From Rhodococcus sp. P-2 (GTDB taxonomy: Bacteria > Actinomycetota > Actinomycetes > Mycobacteriales > Mycobacteriaceae), in contig NZ_CP066779.1 of the NCBI RefSeq assembly GCF_016598535.1, positions 6,233,786-6,297,785 on the forward strand: a stretch of DNA of 64,000 nt. Direction: 5' to 3'. The position numbers were made by a program, and so were the translations under genes. A model generated the notes under the pieces. It had not been told where the DNA came from. It ran no database searches and saw nothing but the letters and a program-made list of their open reading frames with translations. Below, piece by piece: positions 27,312 to 35,879 of the stretch. Each line of letters begins with the position of its first letter. The first letter of the stretch is position 1.

Positions 27312-28277
27312 TCAGCGTCCTTCCGTGTCGGATCCGGGAGCCGAGGCACCGAAGAGTTTGATGAAGACGAAGGCGATCAACGCCACACACACGAAGATCA
27401 GCACACTGATCGCCGATCCGATGCCCAGGTTGAATGCCTTGAACAGGTTGTCGTACCCCAGGATCGACACCGATCCGGTGTCGTTCGCTCCCTTCGTCAG
27501 CACGTAGATGTTGTCGAAGATGCGGAACGCGTCGAGTGTGCGGAACAGCAGTGCTACGAGGATGGCGGGTTTCATCAACGGAAGGATGATGCGTACCAAA
27601 CGAGTCCACGCGCCGGCACCGTCCACCTGTGCCGCCTTGAGGAGGTCGTCCGGAACCAACGCCAAACCGGCGAGCAGGAGCAGCGCCATGAACGGCGTCG
27701 TCTTCCACACCTCGGCAAGGACGATGATCGCGAGCGACGGGATCTGGTCGGTGAGCGGCGCACTGCCGTCGGGCAGGAGATTGGCGAGGTAGCCGGTGCC
27801 CGGCGTCCACGCGTAGTACCAGCTGTAGGCCGCGGCGACGGTGACGATGCCGTACGGGATGAGCACAACGGTGCGGACGAGGCCTTTACCCACGATCGTT
27901 CTGTGCATCACCAGCGCGATGGTCAGTCCGAGAACGAACTCGATGACGACCGAGACAACCGTGATGGACGTCGTCACCGCGAACGCTTGCCACCAGTATC
28001 CGTCGGTCAGCACCGACACGTAGTTGTCGAACCAGACGAACTTTCGTTGATCCGGGAAGCGTAGGTCGTAGCGCTGCAAACTAAGCCAGACGGCGTAGAC
28101 CACCGGATATGCGGTCACCGCGATCATGAGAATCGCGGCCGGGGCCACCAGCCACAGGCCGAGTCGACGCTCGGCGGCCTTTCCGTCCGACATCTTCGAC
28201 TTGGCGGAGTGCTTCGGCTCCGGCGAAGGCGTCGCAACTGTTGGTGCAGCTCCCGAATTTTCGCTGTCGATCGTCAC
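27312..28277 (-). CDS. sugA: Sugar ABC transporter permease SugA
   Basis: 321 residues, GTG start overlapping the lpqY stop by 4 bp (GTGA). The first 40 residues are hydrophilic and disordered-looking, then six hydrophobic segments follow, with the MalF-type EAA loop [30 protein letters not shown]. It pairs with SugB. Confidence 0.9.
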   Translation of the reverse strand: MTIDSENSGAAPTVATPSPEPKHSAKSKMSDGKAAERRLGLWLVAPAAILMIAVTAYPVVYAVWLSLQRYDLRFPDQRKFVWFDNYVSVLTDGYWWQAFAVTTSITVVSVVIEFVLGLTIALVMHRTIVGKGLVRTVVLIPYGIVTVAAAYSWYYAWTPGTGYLANLLPDGSAPLTDQIPSLAIIVLAEVWKTTPFMALLLLAGLALVPDDLLKAAQVDGAGAWTRLVRIILPLMKPAILVALLFRTLDAFRIFDNIYVLTKGANDTGSVSILGYDNLFKAFNLGIGSAISVLIFVCVALIAFVFIKLFGASAPGSDTEGR

Positions 28278-29650
28278 GGAATCAGCCCCTCGGAATTGAC
28301 TGCCTTACGTACCTGCTCGGCAAGATCGTTCACGGTCGATTCCGGATCGATGTTTCCCACAGGGTTCAGCGTGGCAGTGATGAGCGTCGAAATACTCTGA
28401 TAGGCAGGAGAAACGGGGCGGACCGAGGCGGTGTCCAGGCTGTCGCGAACCTCACGCCACGCCGGGTACGCCTCCTGGAACGCCGGGTCGTCGTAGAGGC
28501 TCTCGAGTGTCGGCGGGACACCACCGGCGACTGCATTGTTGCGCTGATTCTCCTCGTTACGCAGGCAGGTGAGTGCCTCGAAAGCGAGATCCGGATGCTG
28601 ACTGGTCTTTGCCACCGCGACGTTGAAGCCACCGATCGTGACTTCCGCCGGTTTGCCCTCGATGACCGAAGGATAAGGAGCGGCAAGGAAATTCCGTTCA
28701 CCGTTTACCGTGAGAACCGTATTTCCGGTGTTCTGGCTGGTGACGTTTCCCTTGTCGTCGATGTAGGGAAGATCGCCCTTCTCGGCGTTCTCCAGGATGC
28801 CCGGCAGCACGAACGGCCAGTTGACTTGGAAGGCAGATTTGCCGCTCTCCATACCCAGGCGTGACGACGCTTCGTCCCCCTGCGAGATCGAGGGGTCCGC
28901 ACCCTTCGCGGTAGCCACACGCTTCATGACGGTCAGCGCCTGCTGGGCAGCATCACCGTCGGCGACTGTCACCGTGGTTCCGTCCGGCCCGACCACCGAA
29001 CCGCCCGCACTGGCGAGAAGGGTGTTGAACCAGACCATCAGTCCTTCGTACTGCTTGCCCTGCACACCGATCCAGCTGGGGCGCCCCTCCGCGGCCAGTC
29101 CTTCGGAGATGTCGATCATCTGATCCCAGGTTTGGGGTGGTTGCCCGTCCGGCATCAAATCCTTGCGATACCAGAGCAATTGGGTGTTGGTGTTCAATGG
29201 CGCCGCGTAGAGCTGGTCCTGCCACTTCGCCGACTCCAGCGGCCCCTCGAGAGTCCCGTTGCTCACCTCGGCCGCCACGTCGTCAGGAAGCGGCAATGCC
29301 CAACCGGCTTCGGCGAATTCGGCGGTCCACACCACGTCGAGCGTCATCAGGTCGAGTGACTTGTCGGTGCCGGTCAGCCGCCGCGCCAACTGAAGCCGCT
29401 GATCGTCGGCACCCTTGGGCAGAGTTTTCTGCTCGACCCGGTACGCGCCGTTCGACGCCGCCGAACAGTTGGCGGCGGCCTCTGCATACTGCTCGGCGCC
29501 GTCCGCGGCGGTGTAAAAGGACAGCACCACCCCGTCCTCGTTGTCCGATCCACACGCAGTGAGCAAGGGCGCCAACAACAATGTCGCCGCGCCGAGCAGC
29601 CCCACCCGCAATTTCTTCTTCTGCCCCGCCCGCAATCTCTTGTTCTGCAC
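28274..29650 (-). CDS. lpqY: Trehalose-type substrate-binding lipoprotein LpqY
   Basis: 458 residues from GTG 29650, preceded by GAGGAGGA; the open frame extends to 29707 without a site. The signal peptide ends in lipobox LTAC-GSD. The extracellular solute-binding domain of cluster B/MalE type is seen in LDLMTLDVVWTAEFAEAGWALPLPDD and AAPLNTNTQLLWYRKDLM. Position and order as first gene of the lpqY-sugABC operon support trehalose uptake, which in mycobacteria recycles trehalose released during mycolate transfer. It is separated by 189 bp from the upstream gene. Confidence 0.87.
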   Translation of the reverse strand: MQNKRLRAGQKKKLRVGLLGAATLLLAPLLTACGSDNEDGVVLSFYTAADGAEQYAEAAANCSAASNGAYRVEQKTLPKGADDQRLQLARRLTGTDKSLDLMTLDVVWTAEFAEAGWALPLPDDVAAEVSNGTLEGPLESAKWQDQLYAAPLNTNTQLLWYRKDLMPDGQPPQTWDQMIDISEGLAAEGRPSWIGVQGKQYEGLMVWFNTLLASAGGSVVGPDGTTVTVADGDAAQQALTVMKRVATAKGADPSISQGDEASSRLGMESGKSAFQVNWPFVLPGILENAEKGDLPYIDDKGNVTSQNTGNTVLTVNGERNFLAAPYPSVIEGKPAEVTIGGFNVAVAKTSQHPDLAFEALTCLRNEENQRNNAVAGGVPPTLESLYDDPAFQEAYPAWREVRDSLDTASVRPVSPAYQSISTLITATLNPVGNIDPESTVNDLAEQVRKAVNSEGLIP

Positions 29651-29798
29651 AGCCGTCCTCCTCGGGCGGCGAGACGGCGCAGTCGTTACGGCTGGCCGAC
29701 ACACCACACATCGGCACTTCTGCCGGAGAAGGGACCTATTTCCTTGTCCGGCAAACGGTCACGGGGAAGTGAGTGTCACCTCGCCCGCGTGTACACAA

Positions 29799-29814
29799 AG
29801 TAACCGAGATCACA
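29799..29814 (-). promoter_or_regulatory. Weak CRP/GlxR-like box upstream of lpqY
   Basis: On the plus strand AGTAA-CCGAGA-TCACA matches 8 of 10 positions of the TGTGA-N6-TCACA consensus. It lies about 150 bp before the lpqY GTG in an otherwise empty 189-bp gap. One half-site is perfect, the other poor. Confidence 0.3.
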
Positions 29815-29839
29815 CGAATTGGCAGCCCGAGCAAGAATG

Positions 29840-30334
29840 TCAGATGGCGAGCTTGGCAAGTAGGTCGCGCGCCGACTCCGCCGTCTTGGGCTCACACAGA
29901 ACGTCGTATCGTCCGGCGACCAACTGCATCGTCGAGGCGAAGTCCCGCTGCCCACGCGTCGCGGCATACGGAATGGTCGTCGAGATGACGCCGAAGATGA
30001 TGCCGCCCACGATGCCCGCGATCAACGGCGCGAGGAACCCACCGGTGACGATCCCGAGCACCAGACCGAAGAAGACGCCGAGCCAGGCGCCGGACACGAT
30101 GCCGCCGCCGATCACCTTGGCCCACGTCAACCGACCGAGAACTCGCTCGACCTGCATCAGGTTCACGCCGACGATCGTGACGTCCTGAACCGGGAATTCC
30201 TGGTCGGAGAGGTAGTCGACTGCGCGCTGCGCCTCGGCGTAGGTGGGGTACGACCCGATGGGCCATCCCGAAGGCGGTGTCGGCAACGCTCCACGGCGCG
30301 ACCCATTCGACGATTGACCGAGCGGATTGGACAT
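29840..30334 (-). CDS. General stress protein 17M-like membrane protein (Rv1234-like)
   Basis: 164 residues from ATG 30334. The N-terminal half (WPIGSYPTYAEAQRAVDYLSDQEFPVQDVTIVGVNLMQVERV) is the GSP17M/YflT-like domain. Two glycine-rich hydrophobic segments follow (GGGIVSGAWLGVFFGLVLGIVTGGFLAPLIAGIVGGIIFGV), then a short soluble tail. It occupies the position of Rv1234 beside the lpqY operon in M. tuberculosis. Function is unknown; stress induction is inferred from the Bacillus relative. Confidence 0.8.
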   Translation of the reverse strand: MSNPLGQSSNGSRRGALPTPPSGWPIGSYPTYAEAQRAVDYLSDQEFPVQDVTIVGVNLMQVERVLGRLTWAKVIGGGIVSGAWLGVFFGLVLGIVTGGFLAPLIAGIVGGIIFGVISTTIPYAATRGQRDFASTMQLVAGRYDVLCEPKTAESARDLLAKLAI

Positions 30335-30440
30335 GGCTGGCTGCGCTCCTCTTTTCGGGCACGTCATCCACGCGGACGACGCAAGTACATCTACCCCTAT
30401 TGTGCCCTTTACAGACCTGATTCGTTCGGCTATGCGAGCG

Positions 30441-31403
30441 TCAGGCGTGTTCGGGTGGGGTGAATTCCGACGTACGCGTCATCCCCGCAGCACGCCCCTT
30501 GGCCGAAATCACCAGCGCCATTTTGCGACTCGCCTCGTCGATCATCTCGTCGCCGAGCATGACGGCGCCCCGTCCTCCCCCGGCGGCCGAGGTGTGGAAT
30601 GCGTACGCGTCCAAGATGAGTTCCGCACGGTCGTAATCGGATTGGCGCGGACTGAACACCTCGTTGGCTGCCTCGATCTGCGTGGGATGCAGAACCCACT
30701 TGCCGTCGAAACCGAGCGCTGCCGTTCGCGCCGCCGAACGAGTGAAAGCGTCGACGTCACGGATCTGCAGGTACGGGCCGTCGATCGCCTGGACGCCATG
30801 CGCACGCGCGGCCATCAAGATGGTCATCAGAATGTGGTGATACGCGTCACCGCGGTCGTAGCCGTCCGGTTGCTCGCCGACGACCAGAGTTCGCATGTTC
30901 AGGCTCGCCATGAAATCCGCCGGGCCGAACACGAGCGCCTCGACGCGGGGGCTCGCGGTGGCGATCGCGTCGATGTTGGTCAATCCGATCGCGTTCTCGA
31001 TCTGCGGTTCGATTCCGATCTTGCCGACCTCGAGACCGTTGGCCTTCTCGACCTGCGTCAACAACAAATCGAGCGCCTGGACGTGGCTCGCGTCGGGCAC
31101 CTTGGGCAGCAAGATGGCGTCCAGATGCGCTCCGGCGCGGCCGACCACCTCCACGACGTCGGCATACGTCCATTCGGTGGTCCAGTCGTTGACCCGGACG
31201 ACCTTGACCTGTTTGCCCCACCCGTCCTCGGCCAACGCGTCGCCGATCGACTCCCTGGCCGCTTGCTTCGCCAACGGCGCCACCGCATCTTCGAGGTCGA
31301 GAAAGATCTCGTCGGCGGGCAATCCCTTCGCCTTGTCGATCATCTTCCGACTGCTGCCGGGAACTGCCAATACCGATCGACGGGAACGGTTGCGTGAAGT
31401 CAT
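30441..31403 (-). CDS. HpcH/HpaI aldolase / citrate lyase beta-like protein
   Basis: 320 residues from ATG 31403. The CitE-like TIM barrel is recognised by the start RRSVLAVPGSSRKMIDKAKGLPADEIFLDLEDAVAP, the metal-ligand segments IEPQIENAIGL and FGPADFMASL, and the C-terminal GFDGKWVLHPTQIEAANEVFSP. In actinobacteria without citrate lyase alpha and gamma subunits such proteins act on acyl-CoA thioesters, for example malyl- or citramalyl-CoA. No lyase partner genes are near. It is divergent from the MgtE_N-CBS gene with 72 bp between. Confidence 0.88.
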   Translation of the reverse strand: MTSRNRSRRSVLAVPGSSRKMIDKAKGLPADEIFLDLEDAVAPLAKQAARESIGDALAEDGWGKQVKVVRVNDWTTEWTYADVVEVVGRAGAHLDAILLPKVPDASHVQALDLLLTQVEKANGLEVGKIGIEPQIENAIGLTNIDAIATASPRVEALVFGPADFMASLNMRTLVVGEQPDGYDRGDAYHHILMTILMAARAHGVQAIDGPYLQIRDVDAFTRSAARTAALGFDGKWVLHPTQIEAANEVFSPRQSDYDRAELILDAYAFHTSAAGGGRGAVMLGDEMIDEASRKMALVISAKGRAAGMTRTSEFTPPEHA

Positions 31404-31475
31404 TGCGGACTGCCCTTCTCGATTTTCGGTGGCGCCGTTGCAGATTTTGACGCTGGACGAATTAGCCTTGCAATC

Positions 31476-32762
31476 ATGGCAGCAGCAGGCAAGGTATTTG
31501 CAGCCAGGCTTGCCGGCCTGGTTGTACTCGGCCCGGACGGCGAATCGATCGGTCGTGTGCGCGACGTCGTCATCACGGTCCGTATCGGACGCCAGCAACC
31601 CCGCGTTCTCGGTCTGGTGATCGAAATGTTCACGCGCAAACGTATTTTCGTTCCGATGCTCCGCGTGACGGCCATCGAACCGAGTGCGGTCACCCTCACC
31701 ACGGGCAACGTCAGTCTGCGGCGTTTCAACCAGCGCCCGGGCGAAGTGCTCGCTCTGGCGCAGGTACTCGATTCGCATGTGCGCGTGGACGACCCGGAAC
31801 TCGAGGAGCTTCACGGCGTCGACACGATTGTGGTCGACCTCGGGATCGAATCGACTCGAACCCGCGACTGGGTCGTCTCGAAGGTCGCGGTTCGCGGCCA
31901 TCGTGGACGCCTCGGTCGACGCGCGGCGATTCACATCGTCGACTGGCAGCACGTCGCGGGCCTCACGCAGAGCGATCTCTCACTCCCCGGTCAGGGCGTC
32001 GCTCACCTCCTTCTGCAGTACGAAGGCATGCGACCCGCCGATGTCGCCAACGCCATGCGCGAACTGCCGGAGAAGCGCCGTCACGAACTGGCCGTGGCCC
32101 TCGACGACGAACGCCTTGCCGACGTCGTCCAGGAACTGCCGGCGGACGACCAGACCGATCTGCTGATGCACTTGGAAGTCGAACGTGCCGCCGATCTACT
32201 CGAGGCCATGGATCCCGACGACGCCGCCGACCTGTTGGGCGAGCTGCCCGAGACCGAAGCCGAATCACTGCTGCAGTTGATGGACCCTCAGGATTCCGAA
32301 CCTGTTCGACGCCTGCTCGAGCACTCCCCGGACACTGCCGGTGGTCTGATGACGCCCGAACCGGTAGTACTGACGGCCTCGACGACCGTCGCCGAGGCCC
32401 TTGCCCGCGCCCGCAACTACGACGTGACCCCGGCGCTGTCGAGCATGGTCTTCGTCGTACGTCCGCCGACCGCGACTCCGACCGGGCGGTATCTCGGATG
32501 CGTCCACTTGCAGAAGCTTCTCCGCGAGCCTCCCGCGAGCCTGGTCGGCGGAATACTCGACACCGATATGCCCAGGTTGGCTCCGGATGACTCGTTGGCG
32601 TCGGTCACCCGATATTTCGCTACCTACAACTTGGTGTGCGGGCCGGTCGTGGACGACGAGAATCACCTGATCGGGGCCGTCACGGTCGACGACGTGCTCG
32701 ATCACCTCCTGCCGGAAGACTGGCGCGAGGATTACTCCGACGACGAGGAACTACTCCGATGA
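31476..32762 (+). CDS. MgtE_N-CBS protein lacking a transport domain (Rv1232c-like)
   Basis: 428 residues. The N-terminal 140 residues look like two PRC-barrel-type segments (KVFAARLAGLVVLGPDGESIGRVRDVVI). The MgtE N-terminal helical superhelix follows (ANAMRELPEKRRHELAVALDDERLADVVQELPADDQTDLLMHLE, about residues 185-285), then a CBS pair with GLMTPEPVVL and ITVDD-like ends. The five-helix MgtE channel is absent. It corresponds by position to Rv1232c. A Mg2+- or nucleotide-sensing regulator is more likely than a transporter. The stop overlaps the DUF1003 start (ATGA). Confidence 0.82.
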   Translation: MAAAGKVFAARLAGLVVLGPDGESIGRVRDVVITVRIGRQQPRVLGLVIEMFTRKRIFVPMLRVTAIEPSAVTLTTGNVSLRRFNQRPGEVLALAQVLDSHVRVDDPELEELHGVDTIVVDLGIESTRTRDWVVSKVAVRGHRGRLGRRAAIHIVDWQHVAGLTQSDLSLPGQGVAHLLLQYEGMRPADVANAMRELPEKRRHELAVALDDERLADVVQELPADDQTDLLMHLEVERAADLLEAMDPDDAADLLGELPETEAESLLQLMDPQDSEPVRRLLEHSPDTAGGLMTPEPVVLTASTTVAEALARARNYDVTPALSSMVFVVRPPTATPTGRYLGCVHLQKLLREPPASLVGGILDTDMPRLAPDDSLASVTRYFATYNLVCGPVVDDENHLIGAVTVDDVLDHLLPEDWREDYSDDEELLR

Positions 32763-33301
32763 GCGAACGGGCGTCGAGCACGACCGCACGGCAACGACTG
32801 GAAACGCCTCGCGGAAGCCGCCGGTTCAATCTCGATTTCGACGTCGAAGCTGTCGGACGCGTCAGTGAACGCATCGCCCGCTTCCTCGGTACCGGGCGTT
32901 ATCTCGCGATCCAGACGATCATCGTGATCGTCTGGATCCTGATCAACGTGTTCGCGGTGGCTCTGCAGTGGGACCCGTACCCGTTCATTCTTCTGAACCT
33001 GGCCTTCTCCACCCAGGCCGCCTACGCGGCGCCGCTGATCCTGCTGGCACAGAACCGTCAGGAGAATCGCGACCGGGTCTCGCTCGAGGAGGACCGCTCG
33101 CGCGCCGAGCAAACCAAGGCGGATACCGAATTCCTCGCCCGTGAACTCGCAGCTCTGCGTATTGCCGTCGGCGAGGTCGCCACCCGCGACTACCTGCGGC
33201 GCGAGCTCGAAGAGATCAAGTCGATCCTTGCTGCCGACGGCGAACCGACCCCGAAGAAGAAGCACCGTGACTCGAATACTGCGAAACAAAGTCACAACTA
33301 G
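32759..33301 (+). CDS. DUF1003 membrane protein (Rv1231c-like)
   Basis: 180 residues, translationally coupled to the MgtE_N-CBS gene by ATGA. Two hydrophobic helices (AIQTIIVIVWILINVFAVAL and PFILLNLAFSTQAAYAAPLILLA) are followed by QNRQENRDR, the DUF1003 hallmark, and a long charged helix that may form a coiled coil. The function is unknown. The pairing with an Mg2+-type sensor domain hints at a two-component membrane system, here an inference from overlap only. Confidence 0.82.
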   Translation: MSERASSTTARQRLETPRGSRRFNLDFDVEAVGRVSERIARFLGTGRYLAIQTIIVIVWILINVFAVALQWDPYPFILLNLAFSTQAAYAAPLILLAQNRQENRDRVSLEEDRSRAEQTKADTEFLARELAALRIAVGEVATRDYLRRELEEIKSILAADGEPTPKKKHRDSNTAKQSHN

Positions 33302-33343
33302 CTGAGCGTTCGCTGAGTTTTGCTGCACGCACCGTGACCGATA

Positions 33344-33359
33344 TGTAACGTAAGTCACA
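33344..33359 (+). promoter_or_regulatory. CRP/GlxR-like box before the first lytic transglycosylase
   Basis: TGTAA-CGTAAG-TCACA matches 9 of 10 positions of TGTGA-N6-TCACA. It is 57 bp before the preferred GTG (33416), a usual distance for an activator. In M. tuberculosis the CRP homologue controls the wall-lytic gene rpfA through such a site. Confidence 0.6.
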
Positions 33360-33415
33360 GCAATATGGATATCACGGTGGGTACTCCGGAGCGGGAGCGC
33401 CAGCAAAGGGGAATC

Positions 33416-34846
33416 GTGCGAGTACGCGGAATGATTGCAGCATCCACACTGGTGGGGGGACTGCTTGTCGTAACAGGTCCAGCGGCCCTCACGGCCGGAA
33501 GCGCACCGTCCGGTGGGTCGCAGGTCCCCATCGCCCTCGCAGGCTCCGCCTCCGCTGCGCAGCCGGACTCTGTCGACTTCCTCCCGACGCCCCGCACCGT
33601 CCGAACGCAACGATCGGCCCCACCCAGCGATACGGTCGCCGGCGCTCCGGCAGCGCCCAACGCCGCGGCCGTCGTCCTCACCTCTCTGGGCATCCCCGAG
33701 ATCGTTCTGAACGCGTACCGCTCCGCCGAACTGGTGATGATGACCGAGGCGCCGGGTTGCGGCATCCCCTGGCATCTCCTGGCCGGGATCGGACGCATCG
33801 AATCCGGTCACGCCAACGGCGGCAAGACGACCTCGGTGGGAACGACGGTCACCCCGATCCTCGGACCCGTCCTCGACGGCCGTCTGGCGGGCAACGAAGT
33901 CATTCGAGACACGGACAAGGGCGCGATCGACGGCGACCCCACTCACGACCGCGCCGTCGGGCCGATGCAGTTCATTCCGGCCACCTGGGCCGGATATGCC
34001 AGCGACGGTAACGGGGACGGAATCAAGGACCCCAACAACGTCTTCGACGCGGCGCTCTCGGCAGCGAAGTACCTCTGCAGCGGCGGACTCAACCTGCGCG
34101 ACGTCGCCCAGGAGACCAAAGCTGTTCTGCGATACAACAACTCGGCCGCTTACGCAGCGAACGTGATCATGTGGTCGACGGCCTACAAGAACGGCGTCAT
34201 CCCTTCCGGTCAGCTGCCGTACACCTCCGGCATCAACACCGGCAGCTCGGCGATCAACGCCGCCGCCTCGGCGGACTCCGCAGCTTCGGCCGTTCTCGCT
34301 GCTGCTGCCGCTACCGACCCGGCGGCCGGTGACAAGGAATCTGCGTCGACGACGCCGACCCCGACCACCACTCCTCTCTTCCCCGGCCTGCCCGACATGC
34401 CGGCGCTCTCACCCGAAATCCAGGCACTGATCCCACCTGGAGTCATGCCGACCAGCCCCACTCCGGGACCCGACGCCGCCCGGAACGCAGCTCCCGGTCC
34501 GATCATCCCGCTCCCCGTCCTCACCTCACGGGGTCTCGTCTGGCCGATTCTGACGGCTGAGGGATGGCGCTGGCCCGACGACATGTGTGTGATCCTTCCG
34601 GACCCCGCAGCACTGGACGCCTTGCAGGACGGCATCCTTCTGCCGTGCACCGTCCCGGGCATGGCAGTGGCCGCCACGGCACCCGTCACCACCGACGCAG
34701 CCCCCGCGGAATCTTCGCCGCCCGCCGCGCCCGCGCCTGAGCCAGCTCCGGCACCCGCCCCGGCTCCCGCGCCGGAGCCCGCCCCGGCGCCTGCGCCGGC
34801 ATTCGTTCCGTTCTTCCCGGGCCTGCCCGGCATGCCCGCTCTGTAA
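33416..34846 (+). CDS. Secreted MltB-like lytic transglycosylase with Pro/Ala-rich tail
   Basis: 476 residues from GTG 33416, preceded by AAGGGG; an ATG at 33365 is open but sits 5 bp from the CRP-like box. The signal peptide core is MIAASTLVGGLLVVTGPAAL. The catalytic glutamate is in GIGRIESGHA, and the MltB-type motif AVGPMQFIPATW and RYNNSAAYAANV helix follow. The last 180 residues are low-complexity, rich in Pro, Ala and Thr, with repeats of PAPAPE and two FPGLPxMPAL modules. It would cut peptidoglycan glycan strands. It is followed directly by a shorter paralogue. Confidence 0.87.
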   Translation: MRVRGMIAASTLVGGLLVVTGPAALTAGSAPSGGSQVPIALAGSASAAQPDSVDFLPTPRTVRTQRSAPPSDTVAGAPAAPNAAAVVLTSLGIPEIVLNAYRSAELVMMTEAPGCGIPWHLLAGIGRIESGHANGGKTTSVGTTVTPILGPVLDGRLAGNEVIRDTDKGAIDGDPTHDRAVGPMQFIPATWAGYASDGNGDGIKDPNNVFDAALSAAKYLCSGGLNLRDVAQETKAVLRYNNSAAYAANVIMWSTAYKNGVIPSGQLPYTSGINTGSSAINAAASADSAASAVLAAAAATDPAAGDKESASTTPTPTTTPLFPGLPDMPALSPEIQALIPPGVMPTSPTPGPDAARNAAPGPIIPLPVLTSRGLVWPILTAEGWRWPDDMCVILPDPAALDALQDGILLPCTVPGMAVAATAPVTTDAAPAESSPPAAPAPEPAPAPAPAPAPEPAPAPAPAFVPFFPGLPGMPAL

Positions 34847-34958
34847 CCGAAAAATCACGAAAGAACAGTGCATATGCCCCAAACTGCCCTTCTAGATCAC
34901 GGTTGAATAACGGAAACGCAACAAATCAGGTAGCCTCGACTCCGTCAGTTGAACGGAA

Positions 34959-34983
34959 AACCTCCTCGCGGAGGTTCAGGAGG
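34959..34983 (+). promoter_or_regulatory. Hairpin next to the ribosome-binding site of the second lytic transglycosylase
   Basis: AACCTCC-TCGC-GGAGGTT forms a strong stem directly before AGGAGG (34978-34983), the ribosome-binding site of the gene at 34992. The CCTCC arm can pair either with GGAGG of the stem or with the ribosome-binding site itself. This would allow alternative structures. Confidence 0.45.
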
Positions 34984-34991
34984 CATACACA

Positions 34992-35855
34992 GTGGGTCGG
35001 CACAGCAAGAAGACAGATTCGCACATCCGTCGAAATTCGGTCATCGCGCTCACCGGACTCATCCCTATCGGACTCGTCACCGCAGCCAACACGGCCGGCG
35101 CCGCTCCCAAGGTTCCGTTCTTCAACACCAGCTCCGCAGAAACGGTGGACACTGCCGCGCAAGCCACGCAGGAACCGCAAGCCCAGATTCTGCCCGCCGT
35201 CGAAGCAATCGCCGAACCGGCACCCGCCCCCGCGCCGGAGCCCGCACCGTTGGCTCCCGTGCAGGCGACTCCCCCGCTCCCCGCCTCCATGGCCGAGGGC
35301 GCACTCGGAATCCCGAGCGTGAGCGTCGCCGCGTACCAGAACGCCGAGCGAATCCTCGCCGTCGAGAAGCCCAACTGCAACATGCACTGGACACTCCTCG
35401 CCGGAATCGGTCGCGTCGAATCGGGCCACGCGAACGACGGCAAGGACGCCGACGCGAACGGCAACCTCTACAAGCCCGTGATCGGCCTGCCGCTCAACGG
35501 CAGCCTGCCCGGCCAGGCCGTCATCATGGACACCGACGGCGGCGCCCTCGACGGCGACACCGTCTACGACCGCGCCGTCGGCCCCATGCAGTTCATTCCG
35601 TCCACCTGGAACCAGTACGCCGGCGACGGCAACGGTGACGGAATCGCCGACCCCCAGAACCTTTTCGACTCCGCACTGACCACCGGCAAGTACCTGTGCG
35701 ACGGCGGACTCGACATGCAGGACGTCACCCAGGTTGCCTCCGCGATCCACCGCTACAACAACTCGGCCGCCTACGTCGCCAACGTTCTGGCCTGGTCGCT
35801 CGGGTACTCCACCGGCATCGTGCCCGCCGCATCGGACCTGCCGCGCATCCACTGA
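34992..35855 (+). CDS. Secreted MltB-like lytic transglycosylase, short paralogue
   Basis: 287 residues, GTG start with AGGAGG at 8-nt spacing. The start MGRHSKKTDSHIRRNSVIALTGLIPIGLVTAANTAGAAP is a signal peptide of the kind seen in actinobacterial wall-lytic proteins. A short Pro-rich linker precedes a transglycosylase domain very similar to the upstream one (GIGRVESGHA, AVGPMQFIPSTWNQYAGDGNGDGI, RYNNSAAYVANVLAWSLGY). It lacks the C-terminal Pro/Ala tail. The catalytic Glu is in VESGHA. Tandem duplication is likely. Confidence 0.87.
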   Translation: MGRHSKKTDSHIRRNSVIALTGLIPIGLVTAANTAGAAPKVPFFNTSSAETVDTAAQATQEPQAQILPAVEAIAEPAPAPAPEPAPLAPVQATPPLPASMAEGALGIPSVSVAAYQNAERILAVEKPNCNMHWTLLAGIGRVESGHANDGKDADANGNLYKPVIGLPLNGSLPGQAVIMDTDGGALDGDTVYDRAVGPMQFIPSTWNQYAGDGNGDGIADPQNLFDSALTTGKYLCDGGLDMQDVTQVASAIHRYNNSAAYVANVLAWSLGYSTGIVPAASDLPRIH

Positions 35856-35879
35856 CCTACCTGGACTTACCATGGAGTC

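Noticed and set aside
34680..34846. Repeated GCCCCGGCTCC-type blocks as a mobile element or CRISPR
   Set aside because: They encode the Pro/Ala-rich C-terminal tail of the transglycosylase in frame.
34847..34991. c-di-AMP (ydaO-type) riboswitch before the second lytic transglycosylase
   Set aside because: Such elements precede wall-lytic genes in actinobacteria, but the leader is short and I find none of the conserved ydaO sequence blocks.
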